Assembly (NCBI RefSeq): GCF_900115155.1
Contig: NZ_FOVM01000002.1
Span: forward strand, 250,550 to 314,549
Direction: 5' to 3'
Source: Mycetocola miduiensis
GTDB lineage: Bacteria; Actinomycetota; Actinomycetes; Actinomycetales; Microbacteriaceae
DNA: 64,000 nt
Position numbers and translations under genes: made by a program. Shown here one piece after another: positions 1 to 8,819 of the stretch (its first letter is position 1; every line of letters begins with the position of its first letter). Below the pieces are notes generated by a model. The model did no database searches. It had not been told where the DNA came from and worked only from the letters and a program-made list of their open reading frames with translations.

Positions 1-883
1 CATCGTCGTTGCGGGCTATGTCATCATGCGGATCGCCATGGTCGCGCAGTGGTTGCGCGCGGCGAGGGACGATCCTGGTCGCCGCAGCGTCGCCCTGGCG
101 TACGCGGGCTTCATCACGGTGGCGCAGATCGGATGGGTCACTCTGGCTGTGCTTGACCTGCCGATCGGGGTGGCCTTCGTCATCGCTCTTCTGCTCTCTC
201 TGTTCGAGCTCGGCGGCCCGGTCGTGGCCGAGCTGCGTTTCGGGAGCACCGGATGGCATGCGCACCACATCGCCGAACGGTACGGGCTGCTCACGATCAT
301 CACGCTGGGCGAAGGCGTGTTCGGAACGGTCGCGTCCGTGGCTGCCGTCGTCGACGAGCAGGGCTGGAGCATGGAAGCCATCCTCATCGTCGTGGCCGGA
401 GTCGGGATCACGTTCGGGCTGTGGTGGAACTACTTCGTGCTGCCGTCAGGCCCGATTCTGGCGCGCTACCGACGGCGCAGCTGGGCGTGGGGATACGGCC
501 ACATCGTCGTGTTCTCCGCGATCGCCGCCACCGGGGCAGGGCTGCACGTCGCCGCCTACGTGGTGGAAGGCGTGGCGCACATCGGGGTGTTCGGGGCAGT
601 GCTCTCCGTCGCGGTTCCCGTGCTTGTCTTCTGCACCGCTCTGTTCGTGCTGTACACCCTGCTCCTCGGACAGGTCGACCCCTTCCACATCGCCCTCTTC
701 GCCGGCACGGTGCTCGCGCTCGTGCTCGCCGTTGTGCTTGCGGGGAGTGGGGTGTCGCTCGGGGTGTGCCTGCTCGTCGTGACCGCTGCACCGGCGGTGA
801 TCGTGGTCGGCTACGAAATCATCGGCCACCGGCACGTGGCAGCCGTGCTGGCTCGCGCGTTGGGTGGACAGCCGTCGGAGTAG
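1..883 (+). CDS. ltrA: Low temperature requirement protein A family membrane protein (3' part)
   Basis: The reading frame is open from the first base of the window and ends at TAG 881-883, so about 294 C-terminal residues are visible and the start lies outside. The product is a polytopic membrane protein with long hydrophobic stretches throughout. LtrA-family hallmarks are visible: an HHIAERYGLLTIITLGE segment near window residue 92, and a WWNYF motif about 45 residues later. LtrA proteins (first linked to growth of Listeria at low temperature) have no settled biochemical role; they are multi-pass inner-membrane proteins. It is followed by a short gap and the yraN operon. The family call is confident; the function in this organism is unknown. 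Confidence 0.8.
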   Translation, partial: IVVAGYVIMRIAMVAQWLRAARDDPGRRSVALAYAGFITVAQIGWVTLAVLDLPIGVAFVIALLLSLFELGGPVVAELRFGSTGWHAHHIAERYGLLTIITLGEGVFGTVASVAAVVDEQGWSMEAILIVVAGVGITFGLWWNYFVLPSGPILARYRRRSWAWGYGHIVVFSAIAATGAGLHVAAYVVEGVAHIGVFGAVLSVAVPVLVFCTALFVLYTLLLGQVDPFHIALFAGTVLALVLAVVLAGSGVSLGVCLLVVTAAPAVIVVGYEIIGHRHVAAVLARALGGQPSE

Positions 884-981
884 CCCTCCACAGCCTGCGC
901 GGCCGGCTACCGGATCCCCAGATCTGCGGGTGATGGATCGCGGCCGTTCACCGTGCTCCACCATCGGTGGTGGAGGCGATC

Positions 982-1338
982 ATGGCAGGCAAGGACGAGC
1001 TCGGGCGGCGGGGAGAGGATCTCGCTGCCCGGTACCTCGAGGATGCCGGCTATCGCGTCGTCGCTCGAAACTGGCGATGCGCCCGCGGTGAGATCGACAT
1101 CATCGCGAGCATGGCCGACACCCTCATCTTCGTCGAAGTGAAGACCCGTTCCGGTCTTGCGTTCGGGCATCCGTTCGAAGCGATCACGGAGGCGAAGCTT
1201 GCCCGGCTCCGCGGACTCGCGGCTCGGTGGTGCGCTGAGCAGCACCCGCAAGCGAAACGGATCCGCCTCGACGCCATCGCGGTCGTCGCACCGAGGAACG
1301 GGCCGCCGTCGGTCGAGCACCTTCTGGGCGTGTTCTGA
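982..1338 (+). CDS. yraN: YraN family (UPF0102) nuclease-fold protein
   Basis: A 118-residue protein of the UPF0102/YraN family, which has a restriction-endonuclease-like fold. The N-terminal GRRGEDLAARYLE, the RGEIDIIA segment and the FVEVKTRS segment carry the conserved E...D...ExK nuclease-like residues. The in vivo substrate of this family is not established. I chose ATG 982 because GGAGG lies 5 bases upstream; a GTG at 967 in the same frame is possible. Its TGA overlaps the ATG of the ComM homologue (TGATG at 1336-1340), so the two are translationally coupled. The order yraN-comM-dprA is common in actinobacteria and suggests a shared link to DNA processing. Confidence 0.88.
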   Translation: MAGKDELGRRGEDLAARYLEDAGYRVVARNWRCARGEIDIIASMADTLIFVEVKTRSGLAFGHPFEAITEAKLARLRGLAARWCAEQHPQAKRIRLDAIAVVAPRNGPPSVEHLLGVF

Positions 1339-2867
1339 TGGCGGTGGGCCGTACGTGGTCGGTTGCGTTACTCGGGCTTGATGGCTCGCTCATCGAAGTC
1401 GAGGCGGACATCTCGTCACAGCTCCCGAAGTTCGTGATCATCGGGCTCGCCGACAAGTCGCTGGGCGAAGCAGAAGGACGCGTGCGGCAGGCAGCCACCA
1501 ACTCGGGATGCCGCCTGTCCGGGCAACGGATCACCGTGAACCTGTCGCCGGCGAGCCTGCCGAAGAACGGGTCAGGCTTCGACCTGGCTATTGCGCTGTC
1601 CTGCCTCGCCGCCGACGCCGTCGTGTCCAATGAATCGATCGACCGCGTCGTCCACCTCGGCGAACTCGGGCTCGACGGGCGCCTTCGGCCCACGCCGGGA
1701 ATCCTGCCCGCCGTCCTCGCCGCAATGCGTGCCGGACGAACAACGGTCATGGTTCCGACCGGGAACGAGGACGAAGCGAAACTCGTGCCAGACATCCGGG
1801 TCGTCGGTGTCGCCTCGCTGCGGGAAGCAGCGATCTGGCACGGCGCAGAGCTCGACCCGATCCCGGTCGAACCGATCCTGCAGGCCGGAACAGGCGCGCC
1901 AGACGAACCTGCCCTCGACCTGGCCGATGTGGTCGGTCAGCACGATGCCGTCCAGGCGATGCTCGTGGCGGCGGCCGGCGGTCACCACCTGATGATGCTC
2001 GGACCGCCCGGGGCAGGCAAGACGATGCTCGCCGCGAGACTGCCGGGCATTCTCCCGGACCTCACCGTTCCGGAGGCGCTCGACGTCACCTCGATTCGTT
2101 CTCTCGGCGGCAGTCCCATCGGAAGGGCACTCGCCTTTCGGCCTCCGTTCGAAAATCCGCATCACACGGCGACGGCCGCGGCGATCCTCGGGGGTGGCAG
2201 CCGAACCATCCGCCCGGGTGCTGCCGCGCGAGCCGCGCACGGTGTTCTCTTCCTGGATGAAGCACCTGAGTTCCAGGCCAGTGTGCTCGATGCGCTTCGC
2301 CAGCCGCTCGAGTCCGGCACGATCAGCATTCATCGCGCCAACGCCGTCGCGCACTTTCCCGGTCGTTTCCAGCTCGTCCTCGCGGCGAACCCGTGCCCGT
2401 GCGGCCAATACGGGGCGAAGGAGAACACCTGTGTCTGTCCACCGAGCGCGATTCGCCGATACCTCGGTCGGGTCTCCGGCCCGCTGATGGACCGGATCGA
2501 CATTCAGCTCCGGGTGCGGCGGATCACGTCTGCCGAACTGGCTCTCTCGGCTGAGGATGAACGGCTCACGAGTGCGTCCGCGCGTTCCGTCGTTGCTCAG
2601 TCCCGTCAGCGCACGGCGACGCGCCTGGCGGGGACGCCCTGGACGACCAACGGCCAGGTGCCGGGCCCGTGGCTCCGGAGCGGGGACCGCCTGCTCTCGC
2701 GCACGGTCACGTCGCCGATCGATCGGGCTCTGGAGCGGGGGGCCATCACCATGCGAGGGTACGACCGCGTGCTCCGGGTCGCGTGGACCCTCTGCGACCT
2801 GGACGGGACCGACCGGCCGGATGCGTCGCAGATCGGTCGTGCCTTGTTTCTGCGGAAGGGGATCTGA
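1338..2867 (+). CDS. comM: YifB/ComM family Mg-chelatase-like AAA+ ATPase
   Basis: A 509-residue AAA+ ATPase of the YifB/ComM family. An N-terminal ChlI-like domain (about residues 20-150) is followed by the Mg-chelatase ATPase core with Walker A GPPGAGKTML near residue 224 and a Walker B segment HGVLFLDEAPEF near 315. A cysteine-containing segment (NPCPCGQYG...CVCPP) comes next, then a C-terminal Mg-chelatase-type domain. In Vibrio and related bacteria ComM is a hexameric helicase that promotes branch migration during integration of incoming DNA. The gene overlaps both neighbours by one base (TGATG), between yraN and dprA, which fits a role in DNA uptake and recombination rather than metal chelation. 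Length is normal for the family. Confidence 0.93.
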   Translation: MAVGRTWSVALLGLDGSLIEVEADISSQLPKFVIIGLADKSLGEAEGRVRQAATNSGCRLSGQRITVNLSPASLPKNGSGFDLAIALSCLAADAVVSNESIDRVVHLGELGLDGRLRPTPGILPAVLAAMRAGRTTVMVPTGNEDEAKLVPDIRVVGVASLREAAIWHGAELDPIPVEPILQAGTGAPDEPALDLADVVGQHDAVQAMLVAAAGGHHLMMLGPPGAGKTMLAARLPGILPDLTVPEALDVTSIRSLGGSPIGRALAFRPPFENPHHTATAAAILGGGSRTIRPGAAARAAHGVLFLDEAPEFQASVLDALRQPLESGTISIHRANAVAHFPGRFQLVLAANPCPCGQYGAKENTCVCPPSAIRRYLGRVSGPLMDRIDIQLRVRRITSAELALSAEDERLTSASARSVVAQSRQRTATRLAGTPWTTNGQVPGPWLRSGDRLLSRTVTSPIDRALERGAITMRGYDRVLRVAWTLCDLDGTDRPDASQIGRALFLRKGI

Positions 2868-4084
2868 TGACGGTGTTCGGACTGAACGGTGACGACGTGC
2901 GTCAGAGCGTTGCGGGCGTCGGCCCCGTCGGCGATGCCGACGGGGCGGCGGAGCGTTTCGCTCGTGCGGCCTGGAGCGGAATCGTGGAGCCGGGGGACAG
3001 CATGGCGGGGTTCCTGGTGTCTGCGGCCGGAGCATCCGCGGCTCTCACCATGCTCGTCGAACACTGGAGCGTCGACCGGATCGTCGCGGTTCTCGGGCCC
3101 GACACGGGGGTCGACGACCTCGGCAGCATGCTCGACCGTGCACTCGCACGCTGGCGGCCGCGGCTCGATTCCCGGGCGACGCTTCGACACCTCCGCCTCG
3201 CGGCACTGTGCCGGACGATCCTCGTCACGCCGGGCGACCCGGGCTGGCCCGACCGCCTCGGCGATCTCGGTCCGCACGAGCCGCTCGCGCTCTGGCTGCG
3301 CGGGCGGACGGATGCCCTCCGCGAGACGTCCCGGTCGTTCGCTGTTGTCGGAGCACGGGCCGCGACTCACTACGGGGAGCACGTGGCGGGGGAGGCAGGC
3401 AGCGGCCTTGCCGGCCGCGGGTTCGTCGTGGTCTCCGGCGCCGCGTACGGGATCGACGGCATGGCACACCGGGCGGCGCTCGCGGTGGACGGCACGACCG
3501 TCGCGTTCCTCGCCGGTGGTGTCGACCGGCCCTACCCGAGCGGCCACGCGTCGCTGATCGGGCGCATCATCGAGACCGGCGCGATCGCCTCGGAGGTGCC
3601 GTGCGGGGGAGCGCCGTCGAAGTGGCGCTTTCTACAGCGGAACCGGCTCATCGCAGCCGTCGCCGACGCCACTGTGGTTCTCGAAGCGGGCTGGCGTTCT
3701 GGCTCCCTCAACACCGCCGGCCACGCGGCCGCCCTCGGCCGGCCCCTGGGAGCGGTCCCCGGCCCGGTCACCAGCCCCGCGTCGGCCGGATGCCATCGGC
3801 TGATTCGTGAGTTCGGCGCTGTTTGCGTCACAACGGTCGACGAAATGGCCGAACTGGTGGGAGAGCCGATCGTCATGACCGAGTCGCGCGCCGGGGAGCG
3901 CAGTTCTGAGGAGACCCGCGTGCTGGACGCCCTCAGCGGACGCTCGCCACGCTCCGCGGCAGATGTCGCCTCCCGGTCGGGGCTGCCGGTGGACACGGTG
4001 CAGTCGGTCCTCGGCTTCCTGGAACTCGAAGACCGCGTGGCCGAACGGTCGGGCGGGTGGGTCTACCTACCGCGGGCGAAATGA
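2867..4084 (+). CDS. dprA: DNA-processing protein DprA
   Basis: A 405-residue DprA (Smf) protein, which loads RecA onto incoming single-stranded DNA during transformation. The start is the ATG in TGATG at 2865-2869, coupled to comM. The Rossmann-like core spans about residues 155-330, with AVVGARAATHYGE, the SGAAYGIDGMAHRAAL signature, LAGGVDRPYP, and the late RNRLIAAVADATVVLEA segment. A C-terminal winged-helix-like domain covers roughly residues 345-405. The N-terminal 150 residues are a helical extension of SAM-like type. It closes the yraN-comM-dprA operon. Whether the organism is naturally competent cannot be judged from this window; dprA and comM occur in many bacteria not known to transform. 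Confidence 0.94.
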   Translation: MTVFGLNGDDVRQSVAGVGPVGDADGAAERFARAAWSGIVEPGDSMAGFLVSAAGASAALTMLVEHWSVDRIVAVLGPDTGVDDLGSMLDRALARWRPRLDSRATLRHLRLAALCRTILVTPGDPGWPDRLGDLGPHEPLALWLRGRTDALRETSRSFAVVGARAATHYGEHVAGEAGSGLAGRGFVVVSGAAYGIDGMAHRAALAVDGTTVAFLAGGVDRPYPSGHASLIGRIIETGAIASEVPCGGAPSKWRFLQRNRLIAAVADATVVLEAGWRSGSLNTAGHAAALGRPLGAVPGPVTSPASAGCHRLIREFGAVCVTTVDEMAELVGEPIVMTESRAGERSSEETRVLDALSGRSPRSAADVASRSGLPVDTVQSVLGFLELEDRVAERSGGWVYLPRAK

Positions 4085-4154
4085 GAGGTCGACGAGGGGT
4101 GTTCAGGCCGTGAGCCCGGGCGCGTGGAGCCGCCTCCCGGCTGGTGGCGGCCCC

Positions 4155-5003
4155 TCAGAGCATTTCGAGGGGTTGGGGGCCGCGGGGCGGCGGGAAGGCC
4201 TGGTCCAGCATGTTCAGATCCTGCTCGGTCAGGCGCAGGTCGACGGCGGCCCGGTTCTCCCGAACGTGCTCGGGCGTGCCGGCACGGGGGATCACGTTCA
4301 CGCCCTCCCGGTTCATCAGCCAGGCGAGCGCGACCTGCGCCGGGGTGGCCTCGTGCCGGTTCGCGACTTCGACGGTCATGGGATGGACCAGCAGGCGGCC
4401 CTGCTCGATCGGTGAGTAGGCCATTACCGGGATTCCCTGCCCTTGCAATGTCGACAGCAGGTCGTACTCGATGCCCCGCCGGGTCAGGTTGTAGAGCACT
4501 TGGTCGGTCTGGACCGCGTCCCCGCCCGGGAGGCTCAGCAGCTCCGCCATGTCCCGGATGTCGAAGTTGCTGACGCCCCAATAGCGGATCATGCCCAGCC
4601 GGACCAGCTCCTCGAAGGCGCGCAACGTCTGCTCAAGCGGCACCCGGCCGCGCCAGTGCAGCAGGTACAGGTCGAGCCGCTCGGTGCCGAGCCGCCTCAG
4701 GCTCTGGCGACACGCCTCGATCGTGTCCGCGTACGTCGCATGTGACGGCAGCACCTTGCTGACCAGGAACACCTCGTCCCGGCGCCCGGCGATCGCCTCG
4801 CCGACCAGCACCTCGGCCGCGCCGCTGCCGTACATCTCAGCGGTGTCGATCAACGTGAGCCCGAGGTCGATGCCTAAGCGCAGGGCGGCGAGCTCCGACG
4901 CTCGTCGGGCAGGAGTCTCGCCCAGGTACCAGGTGCCCAGACCCATCACGGGGATGGAATCCCCCGCGGGCAAGCGGACCGTCGGGATGGTCTGAATCGA
5001 CAT
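4155..5003 (-). CDS. Aldo/keto reductase (short, 2,5-DKG reductase-like)
   Basis: A 282-residue NAD(P)H-dependent aldo/keto reductase. The catalytic tetrad is visible: Asp and Tyr in DTAEMYGSG, Lys in LVSKVLPSH, and His in YLLHWRGR. The NADPH-binding end of the barrel shows NVIPRAGTPEHVREN. I chose the ATG at 5003, with GGAGC about 9 bases upstream; the frame stays open further upstream but that stretch lacks family similarity. The substrate cannot be told from sequence; this subgroup reduces small aldehydes and keto-sugars. The gene faces the end of dprA and is divergent from the SCP2-like and debranching genes, separating dprA from xerC, which are usually close neighbours in this group. Confidence 0.85.
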   Translation of the reverse strand: MSIQTIPTVRLPAGDSIPVMGLGTWYLGETPARRASELAALRLGIDLGLTLIDTAEMYGSGAAEVLVGEAIAGRRDEVFLVSKVLPSHATYADTIEACRQSLRRLGTERLDLYLLHWRGRVPLEQTLRAFEELVRLGMIRYWGVSNFDIRDMAELLSLPGGDAVQTDQVLYNLTRRGIEYDLLSTLQGQGIPVMAYSPIEQGRLLVHPMTVEVANRHEATPAQVALAWLMNREGVNVIPRAGTPEHVRENRAAVDLRLTEQDLNMLDQAFPPPRGPQPLEML

Positions 5004-5232
5004 CAGGGTGCTCCGTCGCTCTCGGGGTGGGGGGGGTCGCGAGACCACCACGTTCGCACCTCGCGCGGGACCGCGGCATCCCGTATCCATGGGATCCGCG
5101 CGTCGCCCCTGCTGCCCGGTGCGCTGATGGCGACCACCTCCAGCGTCGCCTCGCGGCCGCGCCCAGGCCGGGTCCGGTTCCGGACCAAAATTGCCCGGTG
5201 TGGATGCGCTGGAGGCGGCGTACGCTGGTGAC

Positions 5233-5271
5233 GTCGGGGAGCTGTCGACTGAGTCGGGAGCTGTCGACTGA
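5233..5271 (+). repeat. Tandem direct repeat (about 20 bp x2) upstream of the SCP2-like gene
   Basis: Bases 5233-5252 and 5253-5271 are nearly identical (one extra G in the first copy). Each ends in AGCTGTCGACTGA and contains the palindrome GTCGAC. The pair sits directly before the ribosome-binding region of the start at 5284, so it could be a doubled operator or simply a slippage duplication. Confidence 0.6.
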
Positions 5272-5283
5272 AAGGGACTCTCG

Positions 5284-5664
5284 ATGATGGACGCGACCGC
5301 TGAATTCTTCGACGAAATAAGCCAGCGAGGGCACGAACCGATGCTGAAAAGGCTCAGTGCGACGCTGCGCTGGGACATCATCGACGGCGATACGACCGAG
5401 CATCGGCTGGTCAGAATCGACCACGGCGACCTCAGAGTGACCATGAGCGAGGAGCCCGCCGAATGCGTGATCATCGTCGATCGCGCGGTGTGCAACGACG
5501 TCATCAGCGGCCGAACGAGCGCACTGGCGGCGCTGCTGCGCGGCGCGGCCACCGTCGAGGGGGACACAGAGCTGATGGTTCTGGCGCAACGACTATTTCC
5601 CCGCCGGCGGGGTGTCTCGGCCGGCCGAAGCTACGTTGCCGGGGGAGGCGCTCTCGATGGCTGA
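5284..5664 (+). CDS. SCP2 sterol-binding-domain-like protein
   Basis: A 126-residue soluble protein resembling the SCP2 sterol/lipid-binding fold. It has an N-terminal helix, a RLSATLRWDIIDGD strand pair, HRLVRIDHGDLRVTMSEEPAECVIIVDR strands, then a helix with LAALLRGAATVEGD leading to the end. SCP2-like domains bind hydrophobic ligands in a tunnel; bacterial stand-alone members mostly lack known ligands. AAAGGGA lies about 8 bases before ATGATG at 5284; either ATG could be used. The 3' end overlaps the start of the debranching-enzyme gene by 8 bases (5657-5664), so the two are almost certainly co-expressed. The link between an SCP2-like protein and glucan breakdown is not explained by known biochemistry. 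Confidence 0.65.
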   Translation: MMDATAEFFDEISQRGHEPMLKRLSATLRWDIIDGDTTEHRLVRIDHGDLRVTMSEEPAECVIIVDRAVCNDVISGRTSALAALLRGAATVEGDTELMVLAQRLFPRRRGVSAGRSYVAGGGALDG

Positions 5665-7756
5665 GGACCAGGTCCAGATCCTCCACGGCAACACCTTCGT
5701 GGTCAGCGACGCGCAGGGGGACATCGAAGCCTCCGCCACCGACCCGTCCGGGCTGTTCTCGCTCGACACGAGGTTTTTGTCGCGATGGGTGCTCACGGTG
5801 AACGGTGACCGGCTGACCGCGCTGTCCACCGATGACCTGCACTATTTCGAGAGCCGGTTCTTCCTGGTGCCTGGGTCTGGCACCGTGTACGTCGATGCGA
5901 AGACCACCGTCATTCGTCAGCGCGCGGTCACCGAGGGCTTCCGGGAGCAGCTCACCGTCCTTAACCACGACGTGAAACCGGTGGAGCTGACGATACGGCT
6001 CGACGCCGCAGCCGACTTCGCGGACCTGTTCGAGGTCAAGGACGCCCTTGAGAAGAAGGGCACGCGCTCCATCCTCACAGCAGGCGGCCAGTTGGTGATG
6101 ACCTATGAGCGCGAGAGCTTCCGCCGCGCCACCACCGTCTCCTCGACCGAACCGGCCGAGGTCGACGACGGTGGCCTGCAGTTCTCCATCCTGATCGAGC
6201 CGCACGGATCCTGGAGCACCGAGCTCGACGTCCGCGTGGCGAGCCTCGGTCCCGGCGGGCGCCCGCTCACGGCCCAGACGCCTCCCGCCGACGAAGCGCG
6301 ACGGGAGGCGCTGGCCGACCTTGAGCAGTGGGTCGCCAACGCACCGCGGCTGACCTGTGACTGGGACTCGCTGATCACGACCTACCAGCGCAGCCTCGTC
6401 GACCTTGCGGCACTGCGGTTTTCGCCGCTCATCGCGCGCGCCGACAGCCTTCCCGCGGCGGGCCTGCCCTGGTTCATGACGATCTTCGGCCGCGACAGCA
6501 TCTTCACCAGCCTGCAGGCGCTGCCGTTCACCTCCGAACCGGCGAGGACGACACTAAGGGTGCTGGGCGACTGGCAGGGGAACCGGGTGGACGACTTCCG
6601 CGACGAAGACCCCGGCCGCATCCTGCACGAGGTGCGCTACGGGGAGCTGACCGCGTTCCAGGAGCGACCCCACTCGCCGTACTACGGCAGCGTCGACGCC
6701 ACACCTCTGTATGTGGTCCTGATGGACGAATACGAACGATGGACGGGCGACGCCCAACTGGTGCGCGACCTCGAGATGGAGGCGCGAGCCGCCCTGCGCT
6801 GGATCGACGACTACGCCGACCTGCAGGGCAATGGCTACATCGCTTACCAACGACGCAACGAGGAGACCGGCCTGGAGAACCAGTGCTGGAAGGACTCCTG
6901 GGACTCGATCTGCTACCGCGACGGCCGGCTGCCCGGCTTCCCGCGGGCCACCTGTGAGGTGCAAGGCTACGCCTATGACGCGAAGATGCGCGGCGCTCGC
7001 CTCGCTCGGCTCTTCTGGAACGACGCCACCTACGCCGACGAGCTCGAGCGGCAGGCCGCCGACCTCAAGGCCCGATTCAATCGTGACTTCTGGGTCGAGG
7101 ACGGGCAGTACTACGCGCTGGCCCTCGACGCCGACGGAACCCAGGTGGACGCCCTCACCTCCAACATCGGCCACCTGCTGTGGAGCGGGATCGTCGACGC
7201 CGACAGAGCGTCCGCGATCGCCGGACACCTGCTCGGCCCACGACTCTTTTCCGGCTGGGGAATACGTACGCTGGCCGAGGGTGAGGCCAGGTACAACCCG
7301 ATCGGCTACCACGTGGGCACCGTCTGGCCCTTTGACAACTCGTTCATCGCCTGGGGGCTGCGCCGCTACGGCTTCAAGGCCGAGGCCGCGCGTGTCGCAG
7401 CGGGCAACCTGGATGCGGCGGACTTCTACCACGGTCGGCTGCCCGAGGCATTCGGCGGCTATGAACGCGCGCTGACGAGGTACCCGGTCCAGTACCCAAC
7501 GGCGTGCAGTCCGCAGGCGTGGTCCACCGGTGCGCCACTGCTCCTTCTGCGTACGATGCTGGGGCTGGAGCCGGTGGGCGATCACTTGATCGTCGACCCG
7601 GCGCTGCCGGTTGGCATCGGCCGCATCGAACTGCTCGACATCCCCGGTCGCTGGGGCCGCATCGATGCCTTCGGGCGTGGCCTGGTCGAGGTCAACCGCG
7701 GGCCGAAGTTGCGTAACCAGCTCGGCGATCCCACCCGCCCTCACCACCTCGGTTAG
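5657..7756 (+). CDS. Amylo-alpha-1,6-glucosidase / glycogen debranching-type enzyme
   Basis: A 699-residue protein. The first 200 residues match the N-terminal beta-rich domain of bacterial glycogen-debranching enzymes (GDE_N_bis type: ILHGNTFVVSDAQGDIE, FSLDTRFLSRW). The rest is an (alpha/alpha)6-barrel glucosidase domain with WFMTIFGRDSIFTSLQALPF, NQCWKDSWDSICYRDG and HVGTVWPFDNSFIAWGLRRYGF. The family hydrolyses alpha-1,6 branches. The ATG at 5657 has GGGGGAGG 8 bases upstream. It has no obvious paralogue relationship to GlgX in this window, which is a GH13 enzyme with a different fold, so the organism carries two unrelated debranching-type enzymes. The AKR, SCP2 and this gene together look like a lineage-specific insertion between dprA and xerC. 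Exact substrate is inferred only from family. Confidence 0.85.
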   Translation: MAEDQVQILHGNTFVVSDAQGDIEASATDPSGLFSLDTRFLSRWVLTVNGDRLTALSTDDLHYFESRFFLVPGSGTVYVDAKTTVIRQRAVTEGFREQLTVLNHDVKPVELTIRLDAAADFADLFEVKDALEKKGTRSILTAGGQLVMTYERESFRRATTVSSTEPAEVDDGGLQFSILIEPHGSWSTELDVRVASLGPGGRPLTAQTPPADEARREALADLEQWVANAPRLTCDWDSLITTYQRSLVDLAALRFSPLIARADSLPAAGLPWFMTIFGRDSIFTSLQALPFTSEPARTTLRVLGDWQGNRVDDFRDEDPGRILHEVRYGELTAFQERPHSPYYGSVDATPLYVVLMDEYERWTGDAQLVRDLEMEARAALRWIDDYADLQGNGYIAYQRRNEETGLENQCWKDSWDSICYRDGRLPGFPRATCEVQGYAYDAKMRGARLARLFWNDATYADELERQAADLKARFNRDFWVEDGQYYALALDADGTQVDALTSNIGHLLWSGIVDADRASAIAGHLLGPRLFSGWGIRTLAEGEARYNPIGYHVGTVWPFDNSFIAWGLRRYGFKAEAARVAAGNLDAADFYHGRLPEAFGGYERALTRYPVQYPTACSPQAWSTGAPLLLLRTMLGLEPVGDHLIVDPALPVGIGRIELLDIPGRWGRIDAFGRGLVEVNRGPKLRNQLGDPTRPHHLG

Positions 7757-7901
7757 GAAAGGCTATAGACCACCGACTCGTCGTAGCCGCGCATGCAGTT
7801 TCCGCTGATTTTGGGTCGTTTTGTGCCCGATCAAACGCCCGGATGCCCGGCGTTGGGTGAGTCTGCCGCCTCCAGCGGTGAGAGTAGGCGAGTCTGGGGA
7901 G

Positions 7902-8813
7902 GTGAAGATTTCCTCGGCCGTCGCGCGCTACGTCGACCACGTGTCCGTCGAGCGCCAGTACTCGGTGGCGACCAGCCGCGCCTACGAGTCCGACCTTGCC
8001 GCGTTCACCGCTTTCGCGGCCGACCGCGGCATCGACGCCGTGACCGAGGTAGACCTCGAACTGCTCCGGGACTGGCTGTGGCAATCGTCCCAGTCGGGCC
8101 TCGGCCATGCCACCATCGCCAGGCGGTCCGCTTCCGTACGCGGCTGGTCAGCGTGGCTCGCCCGTAACGGGCACATCCCCGTCGACACGGCCGCGCGGCT
8201 GCGCTCCCCGAAGACCGGCCGTTCCCTGCCTCACGTCGTTCAGCGCGCGCAGATGGATGCCCTCCTCGACGGACTGAGCGAGAAGGCCGGCACCGGCGAC
8301 CCGGTCGCCCTCCGGGACTCGGCGCTCATCGAACTCCTTTACGCGAGCGGCCTGCGCGTCTCAGAGCTGTGCGGCCTCGACGTTGATGACGTCGACCTCG
8401 ACCGGCTCACCGTGCGGGTGCTCGGTAAAGGGTCGAAGGAGAGGGTCGTCCCGTTTGGTGTGCCTGCCCACTCGGCGCTCGTCGATTACCTCCGCCAGGC
8501 CCGGCCGGCGCTGCTGGCCACAAGCACGACCCCATCGCACGCCGTCTTCCTCGGCGCACGCGGCGGGCGCCTGAACCCACGCAGCGTCTACAACACCGTC
8601 AGCCGGCTCCTCGCCGGCATCCCCGGCGGAACGAGCGGTGGACCGCACACCCTGCGCCACACGGCGGCAACCCATTTGCTCGACGGCGGCGCCGACCTCC
8701 GGACGGTGCAGGAACTTCTCGGCCACGCGTCGCTCGGCACGACCCAGATCTACACCCACGTGTCAATGGAACGGCTGAAAGAGAGCTACCGCACGGCGCA
8801 CCCCCGCGCCTGA
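7902..8813 (+). CDS. xerC: Tyrosine recombinase XerC
   Basis: A tyrosine recombinase of 303 residues from the GTG at 7902. It has an N-terminal SAM-like DNA-binding domain (about 1-95) and a C-terminal catalytic domain. The catalytic set is complete: Arg in YASGLRVSELCG, Lys in GKGSKERVVP, His/Arg in HTLRHTAATHLL, His in LLGHASLGTTQ, and the nucleophile Tyr in IYTHV. Length and motifs fit the housekeeping Xer recombinase that resolves chromosome dimers at dif, and the position just before rpsB is the usual actinobacterial location, so it is not taken as a mobile-element integrase. The start is uncertain: GGGGAG directly abuts the GTG, and an upstream GTG at 7878 is in frame. Confidence 0.88.
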   Translation: MKISSAVARYVDHVSVERQYSVATSRAYESDLAAFTAFAADRGIDAVTEVDLELLRDWLWQSSQSGLGHATIARRSASVRGWSAWLARNGHIPVDTAARLRSPKTGRSLPHVVQRAQMDALLDGLSEKAGTGDPVALRDSALIELLYASGLRVSELCGLDVDDVDLDRLTVRVLGKGSKERVVPFGVPAHSALVDYLRQARPALLATSTTPSHAVFLGARGGRLNPRSVYNTVSRLLAGIPGGTSGGPHTLRHTAATHLLDGGADLRTVQELLGHASLGTTQIYTHVSMERLKESYRTAHPRA

Positions 8814-8819
8814 ATCCGC

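Noticed and set aside
7902-8813. Tyrosine recombinase as integrase of a mobile element
   Set aside because: Length, motifs and the conserved place before rpsB identify housekeeping XerC; no att repeats or cargo genes are seen around it.
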